A DNA stretch of 64,000 nucleotides from Rhodospirillaceae bacterium (lineage in GTDB: Bacteria; Pseudomonadota; Alphaproteobacteria; Bin65): assembly GCA_011523655.1 (NCBI GenBank), contig WTGH01000048.1, positions 52,217 to 116,216 on the forward strand, in the 5' to 3' direction. The notes beneath the pieces are model-generated. The model was not told where the DNA came from. It saw nothing but the letters and a program-made list of their open reading frames with translations, and ran no database searches. Of the stretch, positions 30,808 to 41,198 are shown piece by piece; position 1 is the first letter of the stretch; each line of letters opens with the position of its first letter. The position numbers and the translations under genes are program-made.

Positions 30808-30839
30808 CCCGCTGGCAGAAACGCTGAAGCGGGTTTTTT
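30808..30839 (+). terminator. Intrinsic terminator of the SAM-II riboswitch
   Basis: CCCGCT (30808-30813) pairs with AGCGGG (30828-30833) and six T residues follow (30834-30839). It lies 16 bases after the aptamer, as expected for a transcription-attenuating expression platform that would switch metY off when SAM is abundant. Confidence 0.8.
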
Positions 30840-30973
30840 GTTGCCCGTTTTCCCTTTCTCTGCCCGCGGCCGGCCGACCGGCGTTGCCGGCTGGATTTGC
30901 CGGATTCGAGACCGGATTCAAGAACTGGGCCCGGGTTCCCGCCGGGCCGCGCAACAGGCCAGGAAAAGGATTC

Positions 30974-32260
<1,287 letters not shown>

Positions 32261-32291
32261 GGCTGTTCGACGACGCCCGCCAACAGTCGCC

Positions 32292-32436
32292 GTCATATCG
32301 ACCGGAGCGGCCCGGAGAGCCTGCCCTGAGCGAAGCCGAAGGGGTCACGGAGCGGAGATATCTTTCGCGTGCGGTGCCGGATTCATAGCACCGAGCGAAA
32401 AGATTTCTCCGCTCGCTTCGCTCGGTCGAATTGACG
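32292..32436. repeat. Dispersed inverted repeat, family A, copy 1
   Basis: The outer arms GTCATATCGACCG (32292-32304) and CGGTCGAATTGAC (32424-32436) are near-perfect reverse complements. The inner arms are GGAGATATCTTTCGC and GCGAAAAGATTTCTCC. A CCCTGAGCGAAGCCGAAGGGG insert sits in the left half. Related copies lie at 47913-47986 and 62902-63012. Confidence 0.8.
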
Positions 32437-32539
32437 GTTCTCAATCAGGTGAAACGGACGTCGCGCGGCACAAAAATAGCCCGGGCGATTGTGCTGCGCC
32501 GCTCGGCCCGTTGCCGGACACCCGCAGGAAACTTCCACC

Positions 32540-33328
32540 ATGCAACTGAAGCTCTACCAGGTCGACGCCTTCACCGAGCGGACCTTCGGCGGCAACCCGG
32601 CAGCCGTGGTGCCGCTCGACGACTGGCTGCCCGACGCGACGATGCAGGCCATCGCGCTGGAAAACAACCTGTCGGAAACAGCGTTCTTCGTGCCGCGCGA
32701 TGACGGCGGGTTCGACCTGCGCTGGTTCACGCCGCTGATCGAGGCCGACCTGTGCGGCCACGCTACGCTGGGCACAGCCTGGGTCCTGTTCAACCGGCTC
32801 GGCCATGCCGAAGAGGCTGTCACCTTCCACACGCGCAGCGGCCCGTTAACGGTGGCGCGCGACGGCAACCGGCTGGTGATGGATTTTCCGGCCCAGCCCC
32901 CGGAGCCGGCGGATATCGGTGACGTTGCCGGCGCCTTGGGCGTCGCGCCGGAGGCGGTGCTCGCAGCGCCCTACGCCCTGGCGGTGCTGGATAGCGAGGA
33001 AGCCGTCCGCGCCGTCCGGCCGGATTTCCGCCGGGTCGCCGCGCTCGACATCCCCGAGCTGATTATCACCGCGCCGGGCGCAGAGGGCGGAGACTGCGAT
33101 TTCGTCTCGCGCTTCTTCGCGCCGACAGGCGGCATCGACGAGGATCCCGTGACCGGTTCCGCCCATTGCATCCTGATCCCCTACTGGGCCGAACGGCTCG
33201 GCAAGACGGAGATGTTCGCCCGCCAGGTTTCGGCCCGCGGCGGCGCGCTCTGGTGCGCGCTCAGGGGCGACCGGGTCTCGATCGCCGGCCACGCCGCGCC
33301 CTACCTCGAAGGAACCATCTCGGTTTGA
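32540..33328 (+). CDS. PhzF-family isomerase
   Basis: A 262-residue PhzF-like protein with two similar hotdog-like halves. The first has YQVDAFTERTFGGNPAAVVPL and the catalytic Glu in NNLSETAFFV. The second has RFFAPTGGIDEDPVTGSAHCILIPYW, the family signature. PhzF itself isomerises a chorismate-derived intermediate; most homologues have unknown substrates. The start at 32540 follows a short leader after the family A repeat. The stop overlaps the TTG start of the DMT transporter gene by 4 bases. Confidence 0.9.
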   Translation: MQLKLYQVDAFTERTFGGNPAAVVPLDDWLPDATMQAIALENNLSETAFFVPRDDGGFDLRWFTPLIEADLCGHATLGTAWVLFNRLGHAEEAVTFHTRSGPLTVARDGNRLVMDFPAQPPEPADIGDVAGALGVAPEAVLAAPYALAVLDSEEAVRAVRPDFRRVAALDIPELIITAPGAEGGDCDFVSRFFAPTGGIDEDPVTGSAHCILIPYWAERLGKTEMFARQVSARGGALWCALRGDRVSIAGHAAPYLEGTISV

Positions 33329-34272
33329 CCGCCCCGGCCGCGACCGACGCGGGGCCCGGCGACGCCAACCGCCGCCTGCCGCCGGTCGCTCTCGCCGCCG
33401 CGCTGACGACGCTGGTCTGCTGGGGCGGGACGGTCGTGGCCAACCGGGCTGCGATCGAGACCATCGACGGGACGACCGCCGGCGTCCTGCGCTCCATGCT
33501 CGCCGGCTTCATCGGCCTTGGCATCGCTCTGGCTTTCCGGCTGCCCTTTCCCGAATCCGCGCGCCACCGTTGTCAACTGGTGATTTCGGGCTGGCTGAAT
33601 TTCGCGCTATGGCCGACGGTCCTCAGCATCGGGGTTGCGCTCGCCAACGCCAGCCATGCCGCGCTGATCATGGCTCTGCTTCCAGTCACCACCGGCCTGG
33701 TCGCGGCGATCATGGACCGGGTGAAACCGCGCTCCGGCTGGTGGCTCGGCGCAGCGGTTGCCCTGGCCGGCACCGCCCTGCTGATACTCTACACCCGGCC
33801 GGAAACTGAAGCTCCCGGCGACCTGACGCTGTCGCCGACCTGGCTGGTCGGCGACCTGATCGTTTTCGTCGGCGTCTGCCTGTGCTCGGCGGGCTATGTC
33901 AGCGGCGCCAGGCTGGGGCCGGTCGTCGGCAGCTGGAGCGCGACCTTCTACGGCCTCGGCGCCGCCCTGATGCTGACCGTCCCGGCCATGCTGATCCTCT
34001 ACCCTTATTCCGATTGGACGGCAGTAACGTCCGCCAGCTGGCTCGGTATCGGCTGGCTCGTCCTGCTGTCGTCGCTCGCGGGCTATGCCCTTTGGTTCCT
34101 GGCGATGAACCGGGGCGGCATCGCGCGGATCGCGGTGTTCCAGTTCCTCCAGCCGGTCTTGTCCGTCGCCGCCGCCGCCGTCATTCTGGGCGAGCGGATC
34201 ACCTGGACCATCCTCGCCGCTGGGCTGCTCATCCTGCTCGGCACCTGGATCGCCCAGAAATACGCCCACTAG
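33325..34272 (+). CDS. DMT-superfamily (EamA) transporter
   Basis: An integral membrane protein of 315 residues with about ten transmembrane helices and two EamA repeats. Segments such as LAAALTTLVCWGGTVVANRAAI, MALLPVTTGLVAAIMDRVKP and FQFLQPVLSVAAAAVILGERI (read in part) are typical drug/metabolite exporters. The start is TTG at 33325, overlapping the PhzF stop, with AAGGA 10 bases upstream. It probably exports an amino acid or the product of a neighbouring enzyme. The threonine dehydratase gene begins 23 bases downstream. Confidence 0.88.
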   Translation: MTAPAATDAGPGDANRRLPPVALAAALTTLVCWGGTVVANRAAIETIDGTTAGVLRSMLAGFIGLGIALAFRLPFPESARHRCQLVISGWLNFALWPTVLSIGVALANASHAALIMALLPVTTGLVAAIMDRVKPRSGWWLGAAVALAGTALLILYTRPETEAPGDLTLSPTWLVGDLIVFVGVCLCSAGYVSGARLGPVVGSWSATFYGLGAALMLTVPAMLILYPYSDWTAVTSASWLGIGWLVLLSSLAGYALWFLAMNRGGIARIAVFQFLQPVLSVAAAAVILGERITWTILAAGLLILLGTWIAQKYAH

Positions 34273-34295
34273 CCCGTCGCCTTCAGGAGACGCCG

Positions 34296-35264
34296 ATGAA
34301 GCTCCCCGACCTTGCGGCCATCGAAGCGGCGACCGGGACCGTCCGCGCCGTCATGCCGCCGACGCCGGCCCATTGCTGGCCGCTCCTGTGCGCGCGCACC
34401 GGCGCCGAAGCCTGGGTGAAGCATGAGAACCACTCCCCCGTCGGCGCCTTCAAGATCCGCGGCGGGCTGGTCTACATGGACCGGCTGCGCCGTTCAGAGC
34501 CGGCCGTCGAAGGCGTGATCGCGGCGACCCGGGGCAACCACGGCCAGGCCATCGCCACCGCTGCGCGGCGCAACGGCCTCACGCCGGTCATCGTCGTGCC
34601 CGAGGGCAACAGCCGCGAGAAGAACGCCGCGATGCAGGCCCAGGGCGCCGAACTGGTCGTCCACGGCAGCGATTTCCAGGAGGCGCTGGAACATGCCGAG
34701 GCGCTGGCCGACGCGCGCGGCCTGCACATGGTCGCCTCCTTCGCCGAGCCGCTGGTCCACGGCACGGCGACCTACGCGCTGGAATTTTTCCGCACCGTGC
34801 CGGACCTGGACACGGTCTACGTCCCCATCGGCCTCGGCTCGGGCATCAGCGGTTTGATCGCGGCGCGCGATGCGCTCGGCCTCGCCACCGAGGTCGTCGG
34901 CGTGTGCGCCGAAAACGCCGCCTGCTACGCGCTCTCCTTTGAAGCCGGGAAGCCGGTCGCGACCGATTCCGCCGATACCATGGCCGACGGCATGGCCTGC
35001 CGCGTGCCGGCGCCCGACGCGGTCGCCATCGTCAACCGCGGCGCGGCCCGGATCGTCACGGTGAGCGAGGCGGAGATCGAGGCCGCCATGCGGGCCTACT
35101 ACACCGACACCCACAATGTCGCCGAAGGCGCCGGCGCGGCGGCGCTGGCCGCGCTGGTCAAGGAGCGCGAGGCGATGGCGGGCCGCAAGGCCGGCCTCGT
35201 GCTCAGCGGCGGCAACATTGACCGCGAAGTCTATCTGCGCGTGCTGGGCGGCGGCAACGCGTGA
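34296..35264 (+). CDS. Threonine/serine dehydratase-like PLP enzyme
   Basis: A 322-residue fold-type II PLP enzyme. The cofactor lysine is in HSPVGAFKIRGG (residue ~52), the substrate loop is TRGNHGQAIA, the phosphate-binding loop is GLGSGISGL, and the C-terminal cofactor Ser is in LVLSGGNID. It likely deaminates threonine or serine (or a hydroxy amino acid analogue). It lacks the C-terminal ACT regulatory domain of biosynthetic IlvA, so a catabolic role is favoured. An AGGAG site precedes the ATG. The gene sits in a run with an amino-acid-type exporter and an Ala-tRNA editing protein. Confidence 0.88.
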   Translation: MKLPDLAAIEAATGTVRAVMPPTPAHCWPLLCARTGAEAWVKHENHSPVGAFKIRGGLVYMDRLRRSEPAVEGVIAATRGNHGQAIATAARRNGLTPVIVVPEGNSREKNAAMQAQGAELVVHGSDFQEALEHAEALADARGLHMVASFAEPLVHGTATYALEFFRTVPDLDTVYVPIGLGSGISGLIAARDALGLATEVVGVCAENAACYALSFEAGKPVATDSADTMADGMACRVPAPDAVAIVNRGAARIVTVSEAEIEAAMRAYYTDTHNVAEGAGAAALAALVKEREAMAGRKAGLVLSGGNIDREVYLRVLGGGNA

Positions 35265-35280
35265 CGACGAAGAGGGTTCC

Positions 35281-36003
35281 ATGACCGAAGAACTGTTCCG
35301 CCGGGACGCCTATCTGGATACCTGCGAAGCCACCGTCTTGAGCGCCGGGCCGGAGGGGATCGTGCTCGACCGCACGGTGTTCTACCCGGAGGGCGGCGGC
35401 CAGCCGGGCGATACGGGAACGCTGGCGCTGCCTGGCGGCGGGTCAGTCGCCATCGCGGACACACGCAAAGACCGGGCGACCGGGGAACACCGGCATATCC
35501 CGGCGGAGGGTGCGGCGCTCCCGGCAGCCGGCGACTCTGTGACCTGCGCCATCGACTGGGACCGGCGCTACCGCCACATGCGCGTCCACACGGCGATGCA
35601 CCTGATGTGCGCGGTGATCGACGGCGCGGTGACCGGCGGCCAGGTTGGCGACGGCAAGGGAAGGCTGGATTTCGATCTGCCCGATACGTCCCTCGACAAG
35701 GCCGCCATCGGGGCTGCGCTTAACGAACTGATCGCGGCCGATCTGCCGGTCGGCGCCGAATGGATCGCCGACGCGGAACTGGCCGCCCGGCCGGACCTGG
35801 TGCGCACCCTCTCGGTCAAGCCGCCGATGGGCGCCGGCACGGTTCGCCTGCTGCGCATCGGCGACGCTGCGAACACGGTCGATCTCCAGCCCTGCGGCGG
35901 CACCCACGTCGCCCGGACCGGCGAGATCGGCCCCGTCGCCATCGGCAAGATCGAAAACAAGGGCCGCCGCAACCGGAGGGTGAACCTGCGGCTCGAGGAA
36001 TAG
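35281..36003 (+). CDS. alaX: Alanyl-tRNA editing protein (AlaX-like)
   Basis: A 240-residue trans-editing factor that hydrolyses mischarged Ser- or Gly-tRNA(Ala). The N-terminal part has VLDRTVFYPEGGGQPGDTG, shared with AlaRS. The zinc ligands are HxxxH in RVHTAMHLM (residues ~100-105) and CGGTHVA near residue 208. The C-terminal KIENKGRRNRRVNLRLEE also matches AlaRS editing domains. It lies 16 bases after the dehydratase gene in the same operon. It is complete and of normal length. Confidence 0.92.
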   Translation: MTEELFRRDAYLDTCEATVLSAGPEGIVLDRTVFYPEGGGQPGDTGTLALPGGGSVAIADTRKDRATGEHRHIPAEGAALPAAGDSVTCAIDWDRRYRHMRVHTAMHLMCAVIDGAVTGGQVGDGKGRLDFDLPDTSLDKAAIGAALNELIAADLPVGAEWIADAELAARPDLVRTLSVKPPMGAGTVRLLRIGDAANTVDLQPCGGTHVARTGEIGPVAIGKIENKGRRNRRVNLRLEE

Positions 36004-36026
36004 GGCGGGGCGTACCGGCTTTCGCC

Positions 36027-36067
36027 GTTTGCACAAATCGCAATTTCTATTTTCAGACTGTGCAAAC
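36027..36067. repeat. Inverted repeat in a convergent intergenic region
   Basis: GTTTGCACA (36027-36035) and TGTGCAAAC (36059-36067) are perfect 9-base inverted repeats around a 23-base AT-richer spacer. It lies between the converging alaX and phytanoyl-CoA dioxygenase genes. It could serve as a bidirectional termination structure, although no run of T follows on either side. Confidence 0.5.
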
Positions 36068-36115
36068 TCCCTTACGGCAACGATTTTTTAGCGTCCGGCA
36101 TCGCTCCTCTCGCGA

Positions 36116-36901
36116 TTATCCGGCCGCTGCCGCCAGCAGACAGTCGTCCGGGAGGGGTTCGACCGGGGTCAGGTCGCGGTGGTGCTGGTGGTCGGGCCGC
36201 CGGTGGCGGGTCAGCGCGTTGGCAACCGGATTGAGGATCAGCGAGAAGATGGTGCGCGGCCACGGCGTCATGTTGATCGAGGAGCCGTGGACCAGCGTGT
36301 CGCCGAAGATCAGCACCGTGCCCGGCGGCCCCTTGGCGGCGACCAGGCCGCCTTCGTCCACCAGCCCGGTCACGGTCTCGTCGTCGACCACCCAGAGCGG
36401 ATAGCTGGTCGTCTCGGTGTCCAGCGTCGCCGGTGCGGCGCCGCGCCGGTGCGAGCCGCGGATGAAGACGATCGGCCCGTTAAACTCGTTTACCTCGTCG
36501 AGCAGCACATGCAGGTTGAGCGCCAGGGGCTCCGGCACGCCGTCCTCGCCGTGATGGGTCGCGAAATCGTAGTGCCATTGCCAGACGTCGCCGGAGAAGG
36601 CCGCCTTGGCGTTCACCTTGACCTGCTGGACATAGAGCGCGTCGCCGAGGATCTGCTGCGCCGGCTCCACGAGCCGCGGATGGCGGACCAGGCGGGCATA
36701 GACCGCGCTGCGCAGATGCAGGGCCATGGCGGTGCGCACGGCGTCGCTCTGCTTCTCGCGGAAATTCTCCGGCCGGCGCTCGGCGAACAGGCGCGGCAGT
36801 TCTGCCTTCAGGACCGCGACCTCCGCCGGCGAGAACAGCGACGGCAAAATCAGGAAGCCGTCGTCCCGGAACCGCGCGATCTGTGTATCCGTCAGCTTCA
36901 T
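36116..36901 (-). CDS. Phytanoyl-CoA dioxygenase family (Fe(II)/2-oxoglutarate) oxygenase
   Basis: A 261-residue PhyH-fold protein. The iron-binding facial triad appears as WQWHYDFATHHGED (HxD, residues ~107-109) and a distal His in LIFGDTLVHGSSINMTPWPR, with Arg in that stretch suited to bind 2-oxoglutarate. Bacterial members hydroxylate small molecules such as ectoine or act in secondary metabolism. It is encoded upstream of, and on the same strand as, nothing closely spaced: the next minus-strand gene upstream ends 39 bases away at 36941, so co-transcription with the β-oxidation genes is possible. Substrate unknown. Confidence 0.9.
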   Translation of the reverse strand: MKLTDTQIARFRDDGFLILPSLFSPAEVAVLKAELPRLFAERRPENFREKQSDAVRTAMALHLRSAVYARLVRHPRLVEPAQQILGDALYVQQVKVNAKAAFSGDVWQWHYDFATHHGEDGVPEPLALNLHVLLDEVNEFNGPIVFIRGSHRRGAAPATLDTETTSYPLWVVDDETVTGLVDEGGLVAAKGPPGTVLIFGDTLVHGSSINMTPWPRTIFSLILNPVANALTRHRRPDHQHHRDLTPVEPLPDDCLLAAAAG

Positions 36902-36940
36902 TGCGTTCTTTCGGCCATGGCCCGCCCTGGAGCGGGAACG

Positions 36941-37777
36941 CTATCGGCCGGTGAATTGCGGCTTCCGTTTCGCCATGAAGGCGTCGACCCCTTCGAGATG
37001 GTCCTCGGTCCGGGCCGAGCGGATGGTGCGGTCGGCCTCCATGTCGAGGCAGCTCTTGAGGTCGGCGACGGCGGCGCGGTTGAAGTTTTCCTTCATGTAG
37101 CGCAGCGCGACCGGCGGGCCGGATGCAATCGCTCCGGCCAGTTCCCGCGCCCGCCCGGCGAGCTCGGCATCCGGCACGACCTCGTTGAAGATGCCGAGTG
37201 CAAGGGCCTCGGCGGCGTGGACCCGGCGGCCGGTGAAGTAGATTTCCTTCGCCCGGCCCGGGCCGACCAGCCGGGTGAGGAACCAGCTTCCGCCATAGTC
37301 GCCCGACAGGCCGATATTGACGAAGCCCGGGGCGAGAAAGGCGCCCTCGGACGCCAGCCGGATGTCGCAGGCCAGGGCGATCGACATGCCCGCGCCGGCC
37401 GCCGGGCCGGGCAGTGCCGCGATCGTCGGCTTGGCGAGGTGGTAGAGCCGCAGGGTCAGCGTGTCCTGCTTGTGCTGGAGGCCGCGGATCGCGTCGTCGG
37501 CGCTGCGGCGCGGCGCCTGCGCCGTCCCCTCGTTGAAGGGCCGGCCGAGGCCGGTTACGTCGCCGCCGGCGCAGAAGGCGGTTCCCGCACCCGTGACGAT
37601 CACGGCCCGCACGTCGGGATCGGCCTCCACCCTGAGCAGCGCTTCGCGCAGGGCCGGCGTCAGCGTATCGCCCAGCGCGTTGCGCTTCTCCGGCCGGTTC
37701 AGCGTGATCGTGGCGATGCGGTCGTCGATTGCGCACAGCAGTTCGTCCGTGCCCGTGTCGAGCGTTCGTGCTGCCAT
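36941..37777 (-). CDS. Enoyl-CoA hydratase/isomerase family protein
   Basis: A 278-residue crotonase-fold protein. The oxyanion loops are FCAGGDVTGLGRPF and GPAAGAGMSIALACD. The first hydratase Glu is replaced, and the second segment NIGLSGDYGGSWFLTRLVG carries Asp, as in PaaG-like isomerases. It also has the PaaB/PaaG-like insertion before the catalytic region (residues ~75-100). I start at 37777 (AARTLDT...). It lies 35 bases downstream of the large dehydrogenase/hydratase fusion gene and is probably co-transcribed with it. Confidence 0.88.
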   Translation of the reverse strand: MAARTLDTGTDELLCAIDDRIATITLNRPEKRNALGDTLTPALREALLRVEADPDVRAVIVTGAGTAFCAGGDVTGLGRPFNEGTAQAPRRSADDAIRGLQHKQDTLTLRLYHLAKPTIAALPGPAAGAGMSIALACDIRLASEGAFLAPGFVNIGLSGDYGGSWFLTRLVGPGRAKEIYFTGRRVHAAEALALGIFNEVVPDAELAGRARELAGAIASGPPVALRYMKENFNRAAVADLKSCLDMEADRTIRSARTEDHLEGVDAFMAKRKPQFTGR

Positions 37778-37812
37778 GTTGTGCCTCCCGGTGTTCGCCG
37801 GCCCGCGCGCCC

Positions 37813-39912
37813 TCACGCCGCGAGCGCTTCGACCTCTGCCGGCGGGGCGAAGCGGGGGCCGTGCCGGTCGGCGAGGGCGTGGCACTGCGCCTCGAACGCC
37901 GCGGCGCCGACCTGGCCGACCCAGGAGAGCACGCCGCCGGTATACATCGGGAAGCCCCAGCCGAGGATCGAGCCGACATCGGCGTCGGCGCGCTCCGTTA
38001 CCACGCCTTCTTCGCGGCAGCGCAGGGCCTCGACCGACTGGATGTGGAGCAGGCGCTGCTTGACGTCTTCGACATCCGGCTGTCCGGCGGCGCGCGGGAA
38101 ATGGCGGCCCAACTCCGGCCAAAGGCGTTTCGGCCCGTCCGCCGGCCAGTCGTAGAAGCCCCGGCCAGCCTTGCGGCCCGGCCGGTCCAGCGTCTCGACG
38201 AACAGCTCGAACACGTCGTCCGCCGGATGGCCGACATACGCATCGCCCAGGTCCTTCTTCCACTGGCGCCGGATGGCGAGCGAAAGGCCGAGGCTGGTGT
38301 TGTCGACGACTTCGAGCGGACCGACAGGGAAGCCCGCGATCCTGCCGGCGTTCTCGATCAGGGCCGGCGCAACGCCCTCCTTGAGCAGCGCAACGCCTTC
38401 CATGACGTAGGTTGCGAAGACCCGGCTGGTGAAGAAGCCGCGGCCGTCGTTGACGACGATGGGCGTCTTGCCGATCGCTTGGACATAGTCGAGGGCAAGC
38501 GCGACCGCGGCGTCGCCGGTCCCGGCGCCGCGGATAATTTCGACCAGCGGCATCTTCTCGACCGGCGAGAAGAAGTGGATGCCGATGAAGTTGGCCGGCC
38601 GCGCGCTGGTCCTGGCGAGGCCGGTGATCGGCAGGGTCGAGGTGTTGGAGGCGAAGACGGCGTCGCTGGCGAGGCGAGCTTCGGCGGCCTTCGTCACCTC
38701 GGCCTTGATCGCCCGGTCCTCGAACACGGCCTCGATGACAAGGTCGCTGCCATCGAGGGCGGCGTAGTGGTCGGTCGGCGCGATGCGGTCGAGCAGAGCG
38801 GCCATGTGCGCCTCGCCCATCCGGCCCTGCTTCACCCGCTTCTCCAGCGGCGCCGCGGCGCGCGCCTTGCCGGCTTCCGCGGCCGCCCGGTCGACGTCCA
38901 TCAGCACGCAGTCGATGCCGCGGCCGGCGCTGACCGAGGCGATGCCGGCGCCCATCATGCCGGCGCCGAGGATGCCGAGTTTCCCGATCTTCGCTTTCGG
39001 GATGCCTTCGGGCCGGCCCTTGAGCTTGCGCGCCTTCGCCATCTCGAAAAAGCCGGTGCGCACCATCGCCTTGGTCACCGGATGGCGGATCATGTTGACC
39101 AGATACTTGCTCTCGACCCGGAGGCCGACATCGATGTGCCGCTGGCAGCCCTCGTAGACGCAGGACAGGATCGCCTGGACCGCCGGATAGTTGCCGAAGC
39201 TGCGCTCCCGTCCCATGGCGTTGGCCGCCGGGAACAGCTGCATCCCCGTCGGGCTTTGCACGTCGCCGCCGGGAATGCGGAAGCCCTTGCGGTCCCACGG
39301 TTGGGTCGCGTCCGGATGGTCCAGCGCCCAGCGTTTCGCCACATCGAGCAGGTCTTCCGGGGAGACGACCTCGTCGACCAGCCCCATTTTGGCTGCCTGG
39401 GCGACCGTGTGCTTCCGGCCGTCGAGCAGCATCTTGAGGCCGGCCTGGAGGCCGAGCATGCGCGGGATGCGCTGGGTGCCGCCGCCGCCCGGCAATACGC
39501 CGAGCCCGATCTCCGGCAGGCCGATGCGCGCTTTCGGATTGTCCGCCGCGATCCGGTAATGGCAGCACAGCGCGGTCTCGTAGCCGCCGCCGAGCGCATG
39601 GCCGTTGATCGCCGCGACGAAGGGCTTGCCGCAGGTCTCCATCGCCCGCCCGATCTTGTCGAACATGAGGAACTGCGGCAGCAGGGCCTCGACGCTCAGG
39701 TCCTCGAGAAAGCCGTCGATATCGGCGCCGGCGATAAAATCGTCCTTGGCCGAGGCGATGACGACACCCTTCACCGCATCGTCGGCGATCGCCTTTTCCA
39801 CCTCGTCGCGGAACCCGGCCATCGTGGTCTCGTTCATCACGTTGACCGGGCGGTCCGGGATATTCCACTTGATGACCGCGATGCCGTCGGCGTCGATGCT
39901 GGTTTCGAACAT
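37813..39912 (-). CDS. Bifunctional enoyl-CoA hydratase/3-hydroxyacyl-CoA dehydrogenase (FadJ/FadB-like)
   Basis: A 699-residue β-oxidation enzyme. The N-terminal crotonase domain has both glutamates (GHALGGGYETALCCHY and GLPEIGLGVLPGGGGTQRI). The NAD-binding domain starts at KLGILGAGMMGAGIASV (around residue 315). SSNTSTLP-type dehydrogenase residues appear as ASNTSTLPITGL, followed by HFFSPVEKMPLVEII. Two C-terminal dehydrogenase helical domains follow, ending near YTGGVLSWVGQVG. Start at 39912 (ATG, FETSIDADG). The thiolase partner (FadA/FadI) is not in the window. Confidence 0.93.
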   Translation of the reverse strand: MFETSIDADGIAVIKWNIPDRPVNVMNETTMAGFRDEVEKAIADDAVKGVVIASAKDDFIAGADIDGFLEDLSVEALLPQFLMFDKIGRAMETCGKPFVAAINGHALGGGYETALCCHYRIAADNPKARIGLPEIGLGVLPGGGGTQRIPRMLGLQAGLKMLLDGRKHTVAQAAKMGLVDEVVSPEDLLDVAKRWALDHPDATQPWDRKGFRIPGGDVQSPTGMQLFPAANAMGRERSFGNYPAVQAILSCVYEGCQRHIDVGLRVESKYLVNMIRHPVTKAMVRTGFFEMAKARKLKGRPEGIPKAKIGKLGILGAGMMGAGIASVSAGRGIDCVLMDVDRAAAEAGKARAAAPLEKRVKQGRMGEAHMAALLDRIAPTDHYAALDGSDLVIEAVFEDRAIKAEVTKAAEARLASDAVFASNTSTLPITGLARTSARPANFIGIHFFSPVEKMPLVEIIRGAGTGDAAVALALDYVQAIGKTPIVVNDGRGFFTSRVFATYVMEGVALLKEGVAPALIENAGRIAGFPVGPLEVVDNTSLGLSLAIRRQWKKDLGDAYVGHPADDVFELFVETLDRPGRKAGRGFYDWPADGPKRLWPELGRHFPRAAGQPDVEDVKQRLLHIQSVEALRCREEGVVTERADADVGSILGWGFPMYTGGVLSWVGQVGAAAFEAQCHALADRHGPRFAPPAEVEALAA

Positions 39913-40035
39913 GGCGGGAAAGTCCTTCCGGGGCTGGCGCAGGCTGGCCGGACTATAGGGATGGGGGGTTGAAAGACGAAGGGTCCGGGTGTCACATTCG
40001 GCCGAGCGCATCCTTGGAACAGCCGGAATTTGCCG

Positions 40036-40866
40036 ATGAACGACGTCGCCGCGACAAGCAGGCCAGGGCAGGGCTCCGGCTCCGACCCTAACTCCGACCG
40101 GGGCCGCATCGCGACCGAACGGCGGGGCGGCCTGTTCCTGATCGGCATCAACCGGCCGGCGAAATACAACGGCTTCACGCCGGAAATGTGCGTCGGACTG
40201 GCCGAAGCCTACTCGGAGTACGAGGCGGACGGCGGCCTGCGCTGCGCCGTGGTCCATGCCGTGGGCGCGCATTTCACCGCCGGACTGGAACTGAGCGCCT
40301 TCGACATCACGGAACCGGGTTTCTTCCCGCCGGACCTGGTCGACCCGTTCGACCTGCGCCCGCCGTTCCGCACCAAGCCGGTTGTCGCGGCGGTCAAGGG
40401 CATCTGCTTCACACTGGGCATCGAACTGATGCTGGCGGCGGACATCGCGGTCGCCGAGGAAGGGGCGCGTTTCAGCCAGCTCGAGGTGAAACGCGGGCTG
40501 ATGGCCTTCGGCGGCGCGACGATCCGCTTCGTCGAACGCGCCGGCTGGGGCGACGCCATGCGCTGGCTGCTGACAGGAGACGAGTTCGACGCCGCAACCG
40601 CGCTGCGCCTCGGCTTCGTGCAGGAGGTCGTGCCGCAGGGCGAAGGCCTGAACCGCGCCGTCGAACTGGCCGCAAGGATCGCGAAACAGGCGCCGCTCGC
40701 CGTGCGCGCGAGCCGGGAAAATGCCGCCGTCTCGGTGCGGCAGGGGCCGGACGCAGCGGTCCGGGCCTTCCGGGGCCAGCTTGCAGAAATCGCCGCGAGC
40801 GAGGATTTTGCGGAGGGCGTCCGCTCTTTCGTCGAGCGGCGCGAAGCCGAATTCAGGGGACGCTAG
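40036..40866 (+). CDS. Enoyl-CoA hydratase/isomerase family protein heading the nitrile-hydratase-like operon
   Basis: A 276-residue crotonase-fold protein with a ~25-residue polar N-terminal extension. Oxyanion-hole segments are HFTAGLELSAFD and KGICFTLGIELMLAADIAV, keeping one Glu (in GIELML). The second region RFSQLEVKRGLMAFGGAT retains Glu. The start codon at 40036 is preferred over a TTG six bases earlier. It lies 11 bases before the first nitrile-hydratase-like subunit gene with AGGAGG between them, so it is probably co-transcribed and may act on the CoA ester formed after nitrile or amide turnover. Confidence 0.85.
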   Translation: MNDVAATSRPGQGSGSDPNSDRGRIATERRGGLFLIGINRPAKYNGFTPEMCVGLAEAYSEYEADGGLRCAVVHAVGAHFTAGLELSAFDITEPGFFPPDLVDPFDLRPPFRTKPVVAAVKGICFTLGIELMLAADIAVAEEGARFSQLEVKRGLMAFGGATIRFVERAGWGDAMRWLLTGDEFDAATALRLGFVQEVVPQGEGLNRAVELAARIAKQAPLAVRASRENAAVSVRQGPDAAVRAFRGQLAEIAASEDFAEGVRSFVERREAEFRGR

Positions 40867-40877
40867 GAGGCCCGTAC

Positions 40878-41198
40878 ATGCCCGACTACGACAATATCCG
40901 CCAGCAGCACGACATGGGCGGCCTCGACAAGGGGCCGGTCGCGCCGTCCGAGCACGAGCTCGAACTGTGGGAGAAGCAGGTCGAGGCGACCATGCGCCTG
41001 CTCTCCATGCGCGAGGACAAGATCGTCACCGTCGACGAGTTGCGCCGCGGCATCGAGGAACTGCCGCCGGAGCTCTACGACACGATCGGCTATTACGAGC
41101 GCTGGATCGCGTCGCTCAGCAATATCCTGGTCGAGAAGGACGTGCTCGGCCGCGCCGAACTCGACGCGCGGGTGCGCGACCTGGAGGCCGGGGCATGA
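40878..41198 (+). CDS. Nitrile hydratase/thiocyanate hydrolase small helical subunit (beta N-terminal type)
   Basis: A 106-residue, mainly helical protein. It contains HDMGGLDKGPV near the start, the MGG signature of NHase β subunits, then WEKQVEATMRLLSMREDKIVTVDELRRGIEELPPELYDTIGYYERW (cited for its family pattern, in part). It corresponds to the N-terminal half of nitrile hydratase β, which in thiocyanate hydrolase is a separate polypeptide. An AGGAGG site lies 7 bases upstream. The ATGA overlap with the next subunit gene indicates coupled synthesis of a stoichiometric complex. Confidence 0.82.
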   Translation: MPDYDNIRQQHDMGGLDKGPVAPSEHELELWEKQVEATMRLLSMREDKIVTVDELRRGIEELPPELYDTIGYYERWIASLSNILVEKDVLGRAELDARVRDLEAGA

